This document shows positions 45,284 to 54,217 of a stretch of 64,000 nt of DNA, piece after piece. The notes beneath the pieces were generated by a model. That model did not search any database. It was given only the letters and a program-made list of their open reading frames with translations, and had not been told where the DNA came from. The position numbers were made by a program, and so were the translations under genes. Within the stretch, counting starts at the first letter, position 1, and every line of letters begins with the position of its first letter. Source of the stretch: Streptomyces lasiicapitis (lineage in GTDB: Bacteria > Actinomycetota > Actinomycetes > Streptomycetales > Streptomycetaceae); the NCBI RefSeq assembly GCF_014646335.1, contig NZ_BMNG01000006.1, positions 410,625 to 474,624 of the forward strand, read 5' to 3'.

Positions 45284-45421
45284 TTAGAGGGCCCGCGCGT
45301 TCAGCGCGCGGCAACACACCCGGTCGAAGTCGTGGTGCTGCCGGGAGGGCCAGAACGGCTCGAGGTCCCAGAAAGGCTCAAGGTCACGGTGACCCGTCGC
45401 GGTGTTCCGGAAGCTGCCCAT
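45284..45421 (-). CDS. 45-residue small ORF upstream of the GlnRII-type gene
   Basis: A short ORF (45 codons, ATG at 45421, TAA at 45284), too short for most gene lists. It reads MGSFRNTATGHRDLEPF and carries a duplicated DLEPFW block, then QHHDFDRVCCRAL near its end. The codon use is as biased to G/C as in real genes. It is 81 bases from the GlnRII-type start on the same strand, so it may be a leader peptide whose translation affects the regulator. Function is unknown and it could be noise, though the internal repeat and CC pair argue against that. The ribosome site is weak (ATGGGG). The rest of 45203-45601 holds only hairpins. Confidence 0.5.
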   Translation of the reverse strand: MGSFRNTATGHRDLEPFWDLEPFWPSRQHHDFDRVCCRALNARAL

Positions 45422-45537
45422 GACCCCATTGAAGCAGATGGGAACGGGTACGGCGGATCCCTCTCACACGTTGATACGGACCCTTGGCGCACCCTTGGCC
45501 GGAAACACCCCCTGAGCGAAGGGGTGTTGGGCAACGC

Positions 45538-45574
45538 GCTCGGGGCGCCCACCACGTAGGTGGACGCCCCGAGC
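45538..45574. terminator. Hairpin after glnII
   Basis: GCTCGGGGCG and CCACC arms pair with GGTGG and CGCCCCGAGC across an ACGTA loop, with one mismatch. It lies 28 bases past the glnII stop. A second smaller hairpin (ACACCCC/GGGGTGT) is at 45505-45528. Confidence 0.72.
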
Positions 45575-45601
45575 GAAATCCGGTAGAACGCGCGGATCGG
45601 G

Positions 45602-46639
45602 TCAGACCTGGCCGGCCTTCTCAAGCGCCGAGCAGCAGGTGTCGACCATCAGCCGCGTCACGACGTACGGGTCGACGTTGGCGTTCGGACGGCGGTCCTC
45701 GATGTAGCCCTTGCCGTCCTTCTCGACCTGCCACGGGATGCGCACGGAGGCGCCGCGGTCGGAGACGCCGTAGCTGTACTCGTTCCACGGGGCGGTCTCG
45801 TGCAGGCCGGTGAGGCGGTCGTCGATGCCCGCGCCGTAGTTCTTGACGTGGTCCATCGGCTTGGAGCCCTCGCCGAGCGACTCGCACGCGGTGATGATCG
45901 CGTCGTAGCGCTCTCGCATCGCCTTCGTGGAGAAGTTCGTGTGCGCGCCCGCGCCGTTCCAGTCGCCCTTCACCGGCTTCGGGTCGAGCGTCGCGGAGAC
46001 GCCGAAGTCCTCGGCGGTGCGGTAGAGCAGCCAGCGGGCCACCCACAGCTGGTCGGAGACCTCCAGCGGAGACAGCGGGCCGACCTGGAACTCCCACTGT
46101 CCTGGCATCACTTCGGCGTTGATGCCGGAGATGCCGAGACCCGCCTTCAGGCAGTTGTCCAGGTGCGCCTCGACGACGTCGCGGCCGAAGATCTCGTCCG
46201 CGCCGACCCCGCAGTAGTAGCCGCCCTGCGCGGCCGGGAAGCCGCCCTCGGGGAAGCCGAGCGGGCGCGCGCCCTTGAAGAAGGTGTACTCCTGCTCGAT
46301 GCCGAAGATCGACTCCTGGGCGGCGTACCGCTCGGAGACCTCGGCGAGCGCGGCACGGGTGTTGGACGCGTGCGGCGTCATGTCGATGTCGAGCACCTCG
46401 CACAGGACGAGGATGTCGTCGCCGCCGCGGATCGGGTCCGGGTAGCTGGCGACGGGCTTGAGCACGCGGTCGGAGGCGTGGCCCTCGGCCTGGTTCGTGG
46501 ACGAGCCGTCGAAGCCCCAGATGGGCAGGTCGGCGACCGTGGCGGCGCGCTGGGAGTCGGCCAGTATCTTCGTCTTCGAACGGAGCTTGGCCGTCGGCTC
46601 GGTGCCGTCGATCCAGATGTACTCAGCCTTGAAGGTCAC
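45602..46639 (-). CDS. glnII: Glutamine synthetase II (eukaryotic type)
   Basis: 345 residues, the size of GSII. Typical blocks: AEYIWIDGTEPTAKLRSKTK, LPIWGFDGSSTNQAEG, ASNTRAA, GIEQEYTFF, GINAEVMPGQWEFQ, and NWNGAGAHTNFST as KGDWNGAGAHTNFS. It condenses ammonium with glutamate, is heat-labile in Streptomyces, and is not adenylylated by GlnE. The start is GTG at 46639; an ATG at 46648 is three codons earlier. A phased GlnR box is upstream, and the neighbouring regulator is GlnRII-like. Confidence 0.93.
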   Translation of the reverse strand: MTFKAEYIWIDGTEPTAKLRSKTKILADSQRAATVADLPIWGFDGSSTNQAEGHASDRVLKPVASYPDPIRGGDDILVLCEVLDIDMTPHASNTRAALAEVSERYAAQESIFGIEQEYTFFKGARPLGFPEGGFPAAQGGYYCGVGADEIFGRDVVEAHLDNCLKAGLGISGINAEVMPGQWEFQVGPLSPLEVSDQLWVARWLLYRTAEDFGVSATLDPKPVKGDWNGAGAHTNFSTKAMRERYDAIITACESLGEGSKPMDHVKNYGAGIDDRLTGLHETAPWNEYSYGVSDRGASVRIPWQVEKDGKGYIEDRRPNANVDPYVVTRLMVDTCCSALEKAGQV

Positions 46640-46723
46640 GGGCCTCATCCTTTGACACTTGGTACGGCGCAGACGTGCGGGTGCTGCGGGCCGTGGTGAT
46701 GGTCGGCAGACTGCCAACCCGCG

Positions 46724-46761
46724 ATTTCCCGTCCGTTGCCCGTTTGTGAACCCCGTGTTAC
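46724..46761 (-). promoter_or_regulatory. GlnR box of glnII
   Basis: On the minus strand four half sites GTAAC, TTCAC, GCAAC and GAAAT fall at exact 11-bp spacing (46757-61, 46746-50, 46735-39, 46724-28), the n6 spacing of GlnR-box sites. GlnR activates or represses glnII by nitrogen status in S. coelicolor. Further GTGAC/GTCAC elements are upstream at 46773-46786. Confidence 0.72.
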
Positions 46762-46827
46762 CTGGGGTGTGAGTGACCGGAGTCACGTCATACGGCCCGC
46801 AGGACCGCTTCGTGCCGCCCGCCGCGG

Positions 46828-47298
46828 CTACTTGATGACGGCGTTGGCGGCCGCGATCAGCAGCCCGATCGTGGCGTCCGCGATGCCGATGAGCACGGCG
46901 GACCGCCTGCGGTAGCCCACGCGCAGCGCGCCGAAGGTGCCCCAGGCGAAGAGCAGGCACGCGTTCAGCGTCAGTCCCGCGTACGTGACGTCCTTCTCGG
47001 GCCAGCCCATGATCCCGGCGAGGACGAGCAGGGCGACGGTCGGCCAGCAGGCGATCACCACCGGCCACTCGTCGGCCAGCGTCCACGCGAGCTGACGCCA
47101 GCGGTGCATCCCGCTGCCCGGCCGGTGGGTGCCCATGTGCTGGGCGTAGCCGTGCGCGAGCGCGGCCGTGCCCGCGGTGACCATGACCCAGGCCGCGTCG
47201 TAGTACGGCGTGTAGGGGGTGCCCTCGGACTGCAGGGCCGCGAGCAGGGCGCTCGCGAGGACGGTGCCGTATACGCCTCCGGACTGCCAGCTCCGCAC
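46828..47298 (-). CDS. Membrane protein of unknown function
   Basis: 156 residues, beginning with GTG at 47298 after GGAGGAG. Four hydrophobic segments are predicted: YGTVLASALLAALQSEG is the first stretch, then AAWVMVTAGTAALAHG, VVIACWPTVALLVLAGI, LNACLLFAWGTFGAL and a last one near IGIADATIGLLIAAANAVI. I do not recognise the family. It is next to glnII and could relate to nitrogen uptake, but that is only position. Confidence 0.65.
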   Translation of the reverse strand: MRSWQSGGVYGTVLASALLAALQSEGTPYTPYYDAAWVMVTAGTAALAHGYAQHMGTHRPGSGMHRWRQLAWTLADEWPVVIACWPTVALLVLAGIMGWPEKDVTYAGLTLNACLLFAWGTFGALRVGYRRRSAVLIGIADATIGLLIAAANAVIK

Positions 47299-47430
47299 GG
47301 TGCGCTCCTCCTCCGGTGTCGTTCCCCGGTGACCTGCCTTTCGCAGATGGAGCGCCCAACCCTATGGGTCGGTATGTAACGGTTTGCCTGCTGCCGTCGA
47401 TCGGTTACCGCGAGATGCCGTCCCGTACGG

Positions 47431-47799
47431 CTACCGGGAGATGGCGTCCCGTACCGCCTCCTCCGAGCGCGCCACCACCGCCGTGCCGTCGGCCGCCGTG
47501 ATGATCGGCCGCTGGATGAGCTTGGGGTGGGCGGCGAGCGCCTCGATCCAGGCGTCGCGCCCGGACGCGTCGCGCGGCCAGCGCGCGCGGTCCTTCAGGT
47601 CGAGCTCCTTGGCGGCGGCTTCCTGGGTGCGCGTGATGTCCCAGGGTTCGAGGCCGAGGCGGTCGAGCACGGCGCGGATCTCGTCGGCGGTGGGTACGTC
47701 CTCCAGGTAGCGGCGCACGGTGTACGTGACGCCCTCCTCGTCGAGCAGTGAGAGGGCGCTGCGGCACTTCGAGCAGGCGGGATTGATCCAGATCTCCAT
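47431..47799 (-). CDS. ArsC/YffB-family reductase
   Basis: 122 residues. The thioredoxin-like fold opens MEIWINPACSKCRSA with Cys9 and Cys12. ArsC proteins use the first to reduce arsenate with glutathione or mycothiol, but many family members (Spx, YffB) do not. There is no arsenite pump beside it. The start ATG at 47799 avoids a long N-terminal extension that is not protein-like. Confidence 0.78.
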   Translation of the reverse strand: MEIWINPACSKCRSALSLLDEEGVTYTVRRYLEDVPTADEIRAVLDRLGLEPWDITRTQEAAAKELDLKDRARWPRDASGRDAWIEALAAHPKLIQRPIITAADGTAVVARSEEAVRDAISR

Positions 47800-47998
47800 G
47801 CCCCACAAGCTACCCGCGCCCCACCCGCACCACGGGTCCACACACTCTCGCCGCGTGCCCCGCTTCCCACCCCAAACCCCCTCTGGCCAGGGAAGATTGG
47901 CGGCTGAGGGAGCGGCCGTTGTCAGTGCCGGCACGTAGAATGGAAGCAATGTTCGAAGGTTCCCGTGAGGGTTCCTGAACCGCGACAGGAGGATGCCT

Positions 47999-48358
47999 GT
48001 GCCCGCTGCCGCACTGCCGTCGAAGTCCGCAGTCACCCGCTCCCGCACGTCTCCCGCCCAGCGCTCCGCGCGCTCGTCGCGCGCACCGCGCCCGGACCGG
48101 CCCGCGCTCTGCGACGTGCCGTACGTCCCGCTGGAGAAGCGCCCCCTGCCCCCCGGCCGCCCGCGCGACTGGTACGTCACGCACAACCGCCGCCTCAAGG
48201 CCATGCGCCTGGCGATCGCCCTGCTCGACTCGGGCGTCCTCGTCCCCAACCAGGCGAGCAACGTACGGATACGGACCATGGCCGAGACGGTGGGCATCCA
48301 CCCGCCGTCGGACACCACGTGCCACATGGTGCGGGCGCTGATGCGCTACAGCCGCTGA
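47999..48358 (+). CDS. Conserved small Streptomyces protein of unknown function
   Basis: 119 residues. The C-terminal two-thirds (PRDWYVTHNRRLKAMRLAI; ASNVRIRTMAETVGIHPPSD) are helical and basic and resemble a family found widely in Streptomyces. The start is GTG at 47999, six bases after AGGAGG; ATG at 47993 overlaps that site. The function is unknown; a nucleic-acid or regulatory role is possible. Confidence 0.6.
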   Translation: MPAAALPSKSAVTRSRTSPAQRSARSSRAPRPDRPALCDVPYVPLEKRPLPPGRPRDWYVTHNRRLKAMRLAIALLDSGVLVPNQASNVRIRTMAETVGIHPPSDTTCHMVRALMRYSR

Positions 48359-48622
48359 GGCGGGCCCCCGGCCCCGGACAAGGGCCGGGGCGTCACCCCC
48401 GGCCACCTTCGGACTCGGCCGGGACTCGGCGTGACGCCCGTGGGGCGGCGCCTGTTCACTCGTTCGGCGTACCCGGCATGCGCCGCACCCCGTCCCCGCA
48501 TTGGCTGCTTCTCAAGAGAGGCCACGGCAGCCGACGGGAGCGCGGGGTGCGGGACCCGCGGGATCCGCCCCGGGCGGGCCGGGGCCACCCCGTGCCGCCG
48601 TCCGTCCGAGAGGGGTTCGCCG

Positions 48623-49972
48623 ATGACCACGCCGGCCGAGCGCGCGGAACGCGGCAAGGCGGCCCGCAAGCGCGCCTCACGCTCCTCGCACGGGGTCTGG
48701 ATCCCGTCGGCCGACCGCGCCGACCCGGTGACCGTCCTGGAGCGCCAGGCCGCCGACCGCGTCCAGGAACTCCTGCCGATCCGGTACGGCAGGATGTCCG
48801 CCTCGCCGTTCGCCTTCCTGCGCGGCGCCGCCGCCGTCATGGCGGGCGACCTCGCCATCCAGCGCCACACCGGCCTCACCGTCCAACTCAGCGGCGACGC
48901 CCACCTGTTGAACTTCGGCGTGTTCGCCTCCCCGGAACGCAGCCTGCTCTTCGACCTCAACGACTTCGACGAGACGTATCCCGGCCCCTTCGAGTGGGAC
49001 GTCAAACGCCTCGCCGCCAGCGTCGCCGTCGCCGCGGGCGAGCACGGCCACGGCGAGGACCGGGCCCACGCCGCGGCCCTCGCCGCCACCACCGCGTACC
49101 GCAAAGGCATGCGCCGCCTGGCCCGCAAGGGCGAACTCGACGTCTGGTACGAGCGCATGGACGCCCACGACCTGCTGCCCCTCATCGACTCGCCCCGCCG
49201 CCGCAAACGCGCCGAGGCCCGCCTCGACCGCGCCCGCCGCCGCACCAGCCTCCAGGCCCTCGGCAAGCTCACGGAACTCGTCGACGGACAGCGCCGCATC
49301 ATCCACGACCCGCCGCTCCTCGAACCCGCGGGCCCGCCCGACATGGCCGCCCTGCGCAAGATCTTCGGCGACTACCGCTCCACCCTCTCCGAGGAACGCC
49401 GCCTCCTCCTCGACCGGTACCGCTTCGTCGACGCGGCCCGCAAGGTCGTCGGCGTCGGCAGCGTCGGCACCCGCTGCTTCATCGTCCTGCTCACCGGCCG
49501 CGACTCCGGGGACCCCCTCTTCCTCCAGATCAAGGAAGCGGTGCACTCGGTCCTGGAGGAACACCTTCCGTCAGGACCGCACGTGCACCCCGGCCACCGG
49601 GTCGTCGCCGGCCAGCGGCTGCTCCAGGCCGCCGGCGACATCTTCCTCGGCTGGATGACCGGCCCCCAGGGCCGCGCCTACTACTGGCGCCAACTCCGCG
49701 ACATGAAGGGCTCCCTGGACCTCACCACCGTCGATCCCGCCGAACTCCACGCCTACGCCCGCCTCTGCGGCACCGCCCTCGCCCGAGCCCACGCCCGCTC
49801 CGGCGACCGCATCGCCATCGCCGCGTACCTCGGCACGACGGACACCTTCGACCGGGCGATCGCGGAATTCGCCCTGAGGTACGTGTCCCAGAACACCCGG
49901 GACTACGAGGCGCTGCGCGGCGCGATATCGGCGGGCATCATCCCGGCAGAGCCGGGCCCGCCGGGCACCTGA
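48623..49972 (+). CDS. DUF2252 family protein
   Basis: 449 residues. A kinase-like fold is suggested by SGDAHLLNFGVF, DLNDFDETYPGPFEWDV (an HxN and DxD pattern like the aminoglycoside phosphotransferases) and the later KVVGVGSVGTRCF. DUF2252 members are uncharacterised. The ATG at 48623 follows AGAGGGG and begins the conserved MTTPAERAERGK. It may be a kinase; not shown. Confidence 0.82.
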   Translation: MTTPAERAERGKAARKRASRSSHGVWIPSADRADPVTVLERQAADRVQELLPIRYGRMSASPFAFLRGAAAVMAGDLAIQRHTGLTVQLSGDAHLLNFGVFASPERSLLFDLNDFDETYPGPFEWDVKRLAASVAVAAGEHGHGEDRAHAAALAATTAYRKGMRRLARKGELDVWYERMDAHDLLPLIDSPRRRKRAEARLDRARRRTSLQALGKLTELVDGQRRIIHDPPLLEPAGPPDMAALRKIFGDYRSTLSEERRLLLDRYRFVDAARKVVGVGSVGTRCFIVLLTGRDSGDPLFLQIKEAVHSVLEEHLPSGPHVHPGHRVVAGQRLLQAAGDIFLGWMTGPQGRAYYWRQLRDMKGSLDLTTVDPAELHAYARLCGTALARAHARSGDRIAIAAYLGTTDTFDRAIAEFALRYVSQNTRDYEALRGAISAGIIPAEPGPPGT

Positions 49973-49990
49973 GTTCTCACCTGTGCCGCT

Positions 49991-50201
49991 GCTCCCCGTC
50001 TGGGGCTTCGCCCCTCGCCCCCTTGTCGGCGCTTCGCGCCTCGTCCTCAAGCGCCGGACGGGCTGGTGGTGCCGGCTGCGTGCCGTCGTGCAAGTTCGGG
50101 CGGGTGGGTGGGAAATAGCCCGTCCGGCGTTTGAGGACGAGGCCGTTCAGGCCGATAGCGGGGTCCAGGGGCGGCAGCCCCTGGTTTCGGGAAGGGGCGG
50201 G
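49991..50201. repeat. Long interspersed inverted repeat, copy 4
   Basis: Same family as the copies at 4725, 11508 and 29974; its loop is nearly identical to the copy at 11508. Both flanking genes read rightward, so here it would terminate DUF2252 and may insulate ansA. Confidence 0.72.
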
Positions 50202-50259
50202 GTTGGGGAGAGCCCCGCAGGGCCCACCCACCCGCACCCCAACAGAATCGAGCCACCCC

Positions 50260-51231
50260 ATGCCCAAAACGGTCACCGTATTCACCCTGGGCGGCACAAT
50301 CTCCGCCCAGTCAGGCGGCGGCACCACCCGCCTCACAGGCGCCCAGACCCTGGCCTCCGCCCCCGTCCCGCCCGGCGTGACCGTGGAGCTACAAGACGTC
50401 CGCCGCCTCCCGGGCTCCTCCCTGACCCTGGACGACCTCACCGACCTGGCCAAGAAGGTGGACGAGGCCACAGCGGCGGGCCACGGCGCGGTCGTCGTAC
50501 AGGGCACGGACACCCTGGAGGAAACGGCGTTCCTGCTGGACGTGACCTGCGCGCCCCGCGAACCCATAGTCGTCACGGGAGCGATGCGCCGCCCGGACCA
50601 CCCGGGCGCAGACGGCCCCGCGAACCTGGCCGCGGCCCTGGCGACCGCCGCGGCCCCCACCTGCCGAGACCTGGGCGTCCTCACGGTCCTGGCGGACGAG
50701 ATCCACGCGGCCCGCCACGTACGCAAGGCACACACCACATCCCCGACGACCTTCGCCTCCCCGGGCGCGGGCCCCCTGGGCCGGGTGGTGGAGGGCGTCC
50801 CGCACATCCTGCTGCGCCCCGCACACCCCACCGTGGAACGGCCCCTGCGCCTGCGCACCCCGGCCCGCGTGGCCCTGCTCACCCTCACACTCGGCGACCA
50901 GGGCGAACTCCTGGAGGCGGTGGACGACCGCTTCGACGGCCTGGTCGTGGCAGCCTTCGGCGCGGGCCACGTACCGAAGTGGCTGGTGGAACCCCTGACG
51001 GCCGTCGCCGCCCGCATCCCGGTGGTCCTGGCGTCGCGCACGGGCGCGGGCCCACTCCTCAGCGAGACGTACAACGGCCCGGGATCGGAGTCCGACCTGC
51101 TTGCCCGCGGCCTGATCTCCGCGGGCCACCTGGACGGACCGAAGGCCCGCATCCTCCTGTACGCACTGCTCGCGGACGGAGCGGACCGCGCGACGACGGC
51201 CGCGGCCTTCGACCGCCTGCGAGCAGGCTGA
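50260..51231 (+). CDS. L-asparaginase
   Basis: 323 residues. The active-site motifs are VFTLGGTISAQ (Thr in GGTI) and GAVVVQGTDTLEETAFLL (Thr and Asp), with the downstream SETYNGPGSESD. It is cytoplasmic, as there is no signal peptide. It hydrolyses asparagine to aspartate and ammonium, which the nearby glutamine synthetases can assimilate. The start is ATG at 50260, with a weak ribosome site. Confidence 0.88.
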   Translation: MPKTVTVFTLGGTISAQSGGGTTRLTGAQTLASAPVPPGVTVELQDVRRLPGSSLTLDDLTDLAKKVDEATAAGHGAVVVQGTDTLEETAFLLDVTCAPREPIVVTGAMRRPDHPGADGPANLAAALATAAAPTCRDLGVLTVLADEIHAARHVRKAHTTSPTTFASPGAGPLGRVVEGVPHILLRPAHPTVERPLRLRTPARVALLTLTLGDQGELLEAVDDRFDGLVVAAFGAGHVPKWLVEPLTAVAARIPVVLASRTGAGPLLSETYNGPGSESDLLARGLISAGHLDGPKARILLYALLADGADRATTAAAFDRLRAG

Positions 51232-51276
51232 CGAGGACCGACGCACCCCCGGACCGGCCAGAACTCCCGCCCCGAA

Positions 51277-52431
51277 CTAACCGATCTGCTCAGGCGTAAC
51301 CGTCAGCCACCGCTTGTCCGCGGTCACCGGCTGCCCCAACTCCCGCTGCCGCGCGGCGTTCTTCCGCTTCATCCCGTCCAGCTGCTTCATGTAGCTGTCC
51401 TTGCGGTTGACCCACACGCGGACACCCCCGTGCCGCACGTCCGCCGAGTGGAACAGCATCGGCCCGTCGCTCACGGGGGTGTCCCCGGCGACGAGCACCG
51501 GCTTCTTCCACTCGTCGATGTACGTGGAGATCGCGGCGGGCTTGCCCTGGTACCAGGTCATGGGCGCCCAAAGGTTCGGCGTGAGCTCGTACTTGGCGAG
51601 GCGCGCCCGGTCCTTGGGCCCGAAGCGGCCTTCGGCGATCTCCTTGCGGGCGCTGGTGACCTGCCCCGTCCTCGGGTTCTTGAGCTGCAGGCCGACACCG
51701 ATGACGTTCTGCGGCTTCACGCCGTACCCGTACTTCGGGTCGGCGAGCACCATCCGCACCAGGTCCTCGCTGGCCGCGCTGACGACGTACACCTCGATCC
51801 CGTGCGCGCGCAGCGACTTGTAGAGCTCGCGCATGCCGGGGAAGAACTCGGGCCGCTCGACCTCGGTCTTCGTCACCTTCCCGTGCTCGTCGAAGTACGT
51901 CGCCGGGATCGGCTTGTCGTACGCGAGCAGGTCGTCCACGTACCCCTTGAGCTGCTTCAGCGTGAAGCCGGAGAAGATCTGCGCCGCCCACGGGTAGCAG
52001 ACCTGGTCGTCGACCTCGCAGAGGCGGTTGTAGTAGCTGTAGAGGCTCTCCTTGTGCGTGGCCGTGTCCTTGAAGGGGATGACCTTCAGGGACGGGGCCA
52101 TCGACTTGCGGGTCAGGACGCCCTTCATCTCCAGGAACGGAAGCAGGGCCTCCTCCAGGTCGTGGCGGTACGTCGTGTTGTCCGCGTCGAAGACGGCGTA
52201 CGCGCCCTTCCCCTCGTTCTCCGCGATGACCCGGCCGAGCTTCGCGGCCACCGGCTTGGGCCAGTGCTTGAGCCCGGTCGCGGCGGCGCGGGCGGACGCG
52301 CTCGGCGCCTTCGCGCCCGTGGTCTTCGCGTCGGCTGAGTCGGGCCACAGCGCCCCGCCCGCGAACACCGCCGCCGCCAGCGCCCCCGCCGCTCCGACGA
52401 CCGCAAGCCTGCCCTTTGCCCGAATAGCCAT
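51277..52431 (-). CDS. Exported HAD-superfamily phosphatase
   Basis: 384 residues with a signal peptide (LAVVGAAGALAAAVFAGGA). HAD motif I is FDADNTTYRHDL; motif II is probably the VYVVSAASEDL segment; the late VLVAGDTPVSDGPML gives motif IV. It resembles phosphoserine-phosphatase-like proteins exported in Streptomyces. The substrate is a phosphorylated compound outside the cell. The ATG at 52431 is used. Confidence 0.8.
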   Translation of the reverse strand: MAIRAKGRLAVVGAAGALAAAVFAGGALWPDSADAKTTGAKAPSASARAAATGLKHWPKPVAAKLGRVIAENEGKGAYAVFDADNTTYRHDLEEALLPFLEMKGVLTRKSMAPSLKVIPFKDTATHKESLYSYYNRLCEVDDQVCYPWAAQIFSGFTLKQLKGYVDDLLAYDKPIPATYFDEHGKVTKTEVERPEFFPGMRELYKSLRAHGIEVYVVSAASEDLVRMVLADPKYGYGVKPQNVIGVGLQLKNPRTGQVTSARKEIAEGRFGPKDRARLAKYELTPNLWAPMTWYQGKPAAISTYIDEWKKPVLVAGDTPVSDGPMLFHSADVRHGGVRVWVNRKDSYMKQLDGMKRKNAARQRELGQPVTADKRWLTVTPEQIG

Positions 52432-52607
52432 GGTTCCCGTTCCCTCACGAAGCGCTGCGCCGACCCGTCCGGAGCGGCGCGCCATGGTACGAGGACCCGC
52501 TACCGGATTCCATGATCGAGGTCACCGTGCGTGGCGGGCATGGGACGGCGCGACGCGGGTAGCCGCACGGGACGACAGGCCCGCCCGCGCCCGCGCACAA
52601 TGGGTTC

Positions 52608-53576
52608 ATGGGCCCCACGGCTACGGACAGCGCGGCTACGGCCTCGGACACCGCGTCGAGGGACGGTGACACGTCGAAGGACGGCCACACGTCGAGCGAC
52701 GGCGACACCGCCTCCCGCGAGTTCGTCCGCGCCGCGCCCCCGCCCGGCGGCCTCGTCGTCTCCGCCGTCGGCTACCGCACGCGCGGCGAGCGCCCCGCCC
52801 TCCACCGCGGCCTGCCGTCCCCGTACCTCACGCTGATCTTCTCCCTCGACGGCCCCGTCACCACCGGCCGCAGCCCCGCCCAGGCGACAGGACCCGACGC
52901 CGTCCGCACGGACATCGTCGTCGGCGGCCTGCACCAGAGCCCCGCGTACGTCGTCCAGCCCGAGCACGAGGCGGGCATCCAGCTCGCCGTGCACCCCCTC
53001 GCGGCCCGCGCGCTCCTCGGCCTGCCCGCCGCCGAGCTGGCCGGACAGCTCGTCACCGACGGCACCGACGTACTCGGCCGTCTCGCCGCCGACGTACGCG
53101 AACGCCTCTGCGAGCAGGACGACTGGCGTGACCGATTCGCCTTCCTGAACGCCTACTTGGCCCGCCGCGCGGCCGACGCCGAACGCGCGGGGGCGGTGCG
53201 CCCGGAGGTCGGCGAGGCCTGGGCGTGGCTGGCCCGGCACCGCGGCGCGGGCACCCTGCGCGGCCTGTCCGCGCACGTCGCGCTCAGCGAGCGGCGCCTT
53301 TCCGCGCTCTTCCGCGCCGAGACCGGCGTCACGCCCAAACAGGCCGCCCGCCTCATCCGCTTCCAGCACGCGAAGGCCGCCGTCGTGCGCGCGGTCGTCG
53401 CGGACGTACGCCCCGACCTCGCCCGGATCGCCGCCGACTGCGGGTACTACGACCACTCCCACCTGGTACGGGACTTCCGCCAGTACACGGGCGCGAGCCC
53501 CAGCGCCTGGGTGGCCGAGGAGTGCCGGAATATCCAAGCCGGGGGTCACGCCAACGGCGAAGACTGGGACACATGA
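52608..53576 (+). CDS. AraC-family transcriptional regulator
   Basis: 322 residues. The C-terminal double helix-turn-helix is complete (LRGLSAHVALSERRLSALFR; RLIRFQHAKAAVVRAVVAD; LARIAADCGYYDHSHLVRDF). The N-terminal sensor domain is preceded by a Ser/Thr/Asp tract with short DNA repeats (GACGG and GTCGA units). It overlaps the next gene by four bases (ATGA), so they are coupled, and it may control that gene. Confidence 0.87.
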   Translation: MGPTATDSAATASDTASRDGDTSKDGHTSSDGDTASREFVRAAPPPGGLVVSAVGYRTRGERPALHRGLPSPYLTLIFSLDGPVTTGRSPAQATGPDAVRTDIVVGGLHQSPAYVVQPEHEAGIQLAVHPLAARALLGLPAAELAGQLVTDGTDVLGRLAADVRERLCEQDDWRDRFAFLNAYLARRAADAERAGAVRPEVGEAWAWLARHRGAGTLRGLSAHVALSERRLSALFRAETGVTPKQAARLIRFQHAKAAVVRAVVADVRPDLARIAADCGYYDHSHLVRDFRQYTGASPSAWVAEECRNIQAGGHANGEDWDT

Positions 53577-54028
53577 ACACGAACGAAGCACCCCAGACCA
53601 CGCACAACGACCAAACAGCAGCGAACCGCCGCGTCCCCGACGTCTGGCCCACCCTCCAGGCCCACGACGCCCCCGCCCTGATCGACTTCCTCGTCGGCAC
53701 GGTCGGCTTCCTGCGCACCGCCGTGTACGAGGACGGCGACCGCGTCGCCCACGCGCAGCTCGACTGGCCCGAGGGCGGCGGGGTCATGCTCGGCAGTCAC
53801 GATCCGAAAGCCGCCGCGTGGTGCCGCGAACCCGGCACGTTCGGGGCGTACGTCGTCACCGACCGCGTCGACGACCTCTACCGCCGCCTCACCGACGCCG
53901 GCGCGAAGGTGGTCCGCGAGATCGAGGACCAGCCGTACGGCAGCCGCGAGTTCGCGATCGCCGACCCCGAGGGGAACCTGTGGTCCTTCGGTACGTACGC
54001 CGGGGAGCCGCGCCCCGACCAGGGGTGA
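53573..54028 (+). CDS. VOC-superfamily protein
   Basis: 151 residues. The two halves are APALIDFLVGTVGFLRTAVY and FAIADPEGNLWSFGTY, typical of bleomycin-resistance-like or glyoxalase-like proteins with a metal ligand Glu or His near each half. It starts four bases before the AraC stop. The AraC gene is a plausible regulator of it. The activity is not assignable. Confidence 0.82.
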   Translation: MNTNEAPQTTHNDQTAANRRVPDVWPTLQAHDAPALIDFLVGTVGFLRTAVYEDGDRVAHAQLDWPEGGGVMLGSHDPKAAAWCREPGTFGAYVVTDRVDDLYRRLTDAGAKVVREIEDQPYGSREFAIADPEGNLWSFGTYAGEPRPDQG

Positions 54029-54056
54029 CGCCCCGCCGGGGTGATAGCTTGCGCAC

Positions 54057-54216
54057 GCCAGTCGTGCCCGTACACCCGGGCCGGGGAATCCGGTGGAAGT
54101 CCGGAACTGACGCGCAGCGGTGAGGGGGACGGGAGGGGCCAGCGGCCACTGGGAGTCCACGGACCCCCGGGAAGGCGGCCCCGCCCGGACGAACCCGAGT
54201 CCGAAGACCTGCTGGC
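54057..54216 (+). ncRNA. Cobalamin (AdoCbl) riboswitch
   Basis: The class-I B12 box is plain: GCCAGTCGTGCCCG, GGTGGAAGTCCGGAACTGACGCGCAG, the B12-box core, then GAACCCGAGTCCGAAGACC and closing CTGGC. The first and last five bases (GCCAG/CTGGC) form stem P1. It lies in the leader of the three-gene importer at 54289-57310, so cobalamin should repress that operon. Confidence 0.93.
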
Positions 54217-54217
54217 A

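Noticed and set aside
45602..47359. One fused 585-residue frame that includes glnII and an N-terminal extension
   Set aside because: The part before 46639 is an out-of-frame reading of the neighbouring membrane protein gene and of the promoter.
47431..48327. Longer start for the ArsC-like gene
   Set aside because: The upstream 176 codons lack protein-like sequence; the conserved start is MEIWINPACSK.
50035..50160. Short conserved-looking peptides inside the long inverted repeats
   Set aside because: The same peptides arise from every repeat copy in several frames; they follow from the DNA repeat and not from selection on protein.
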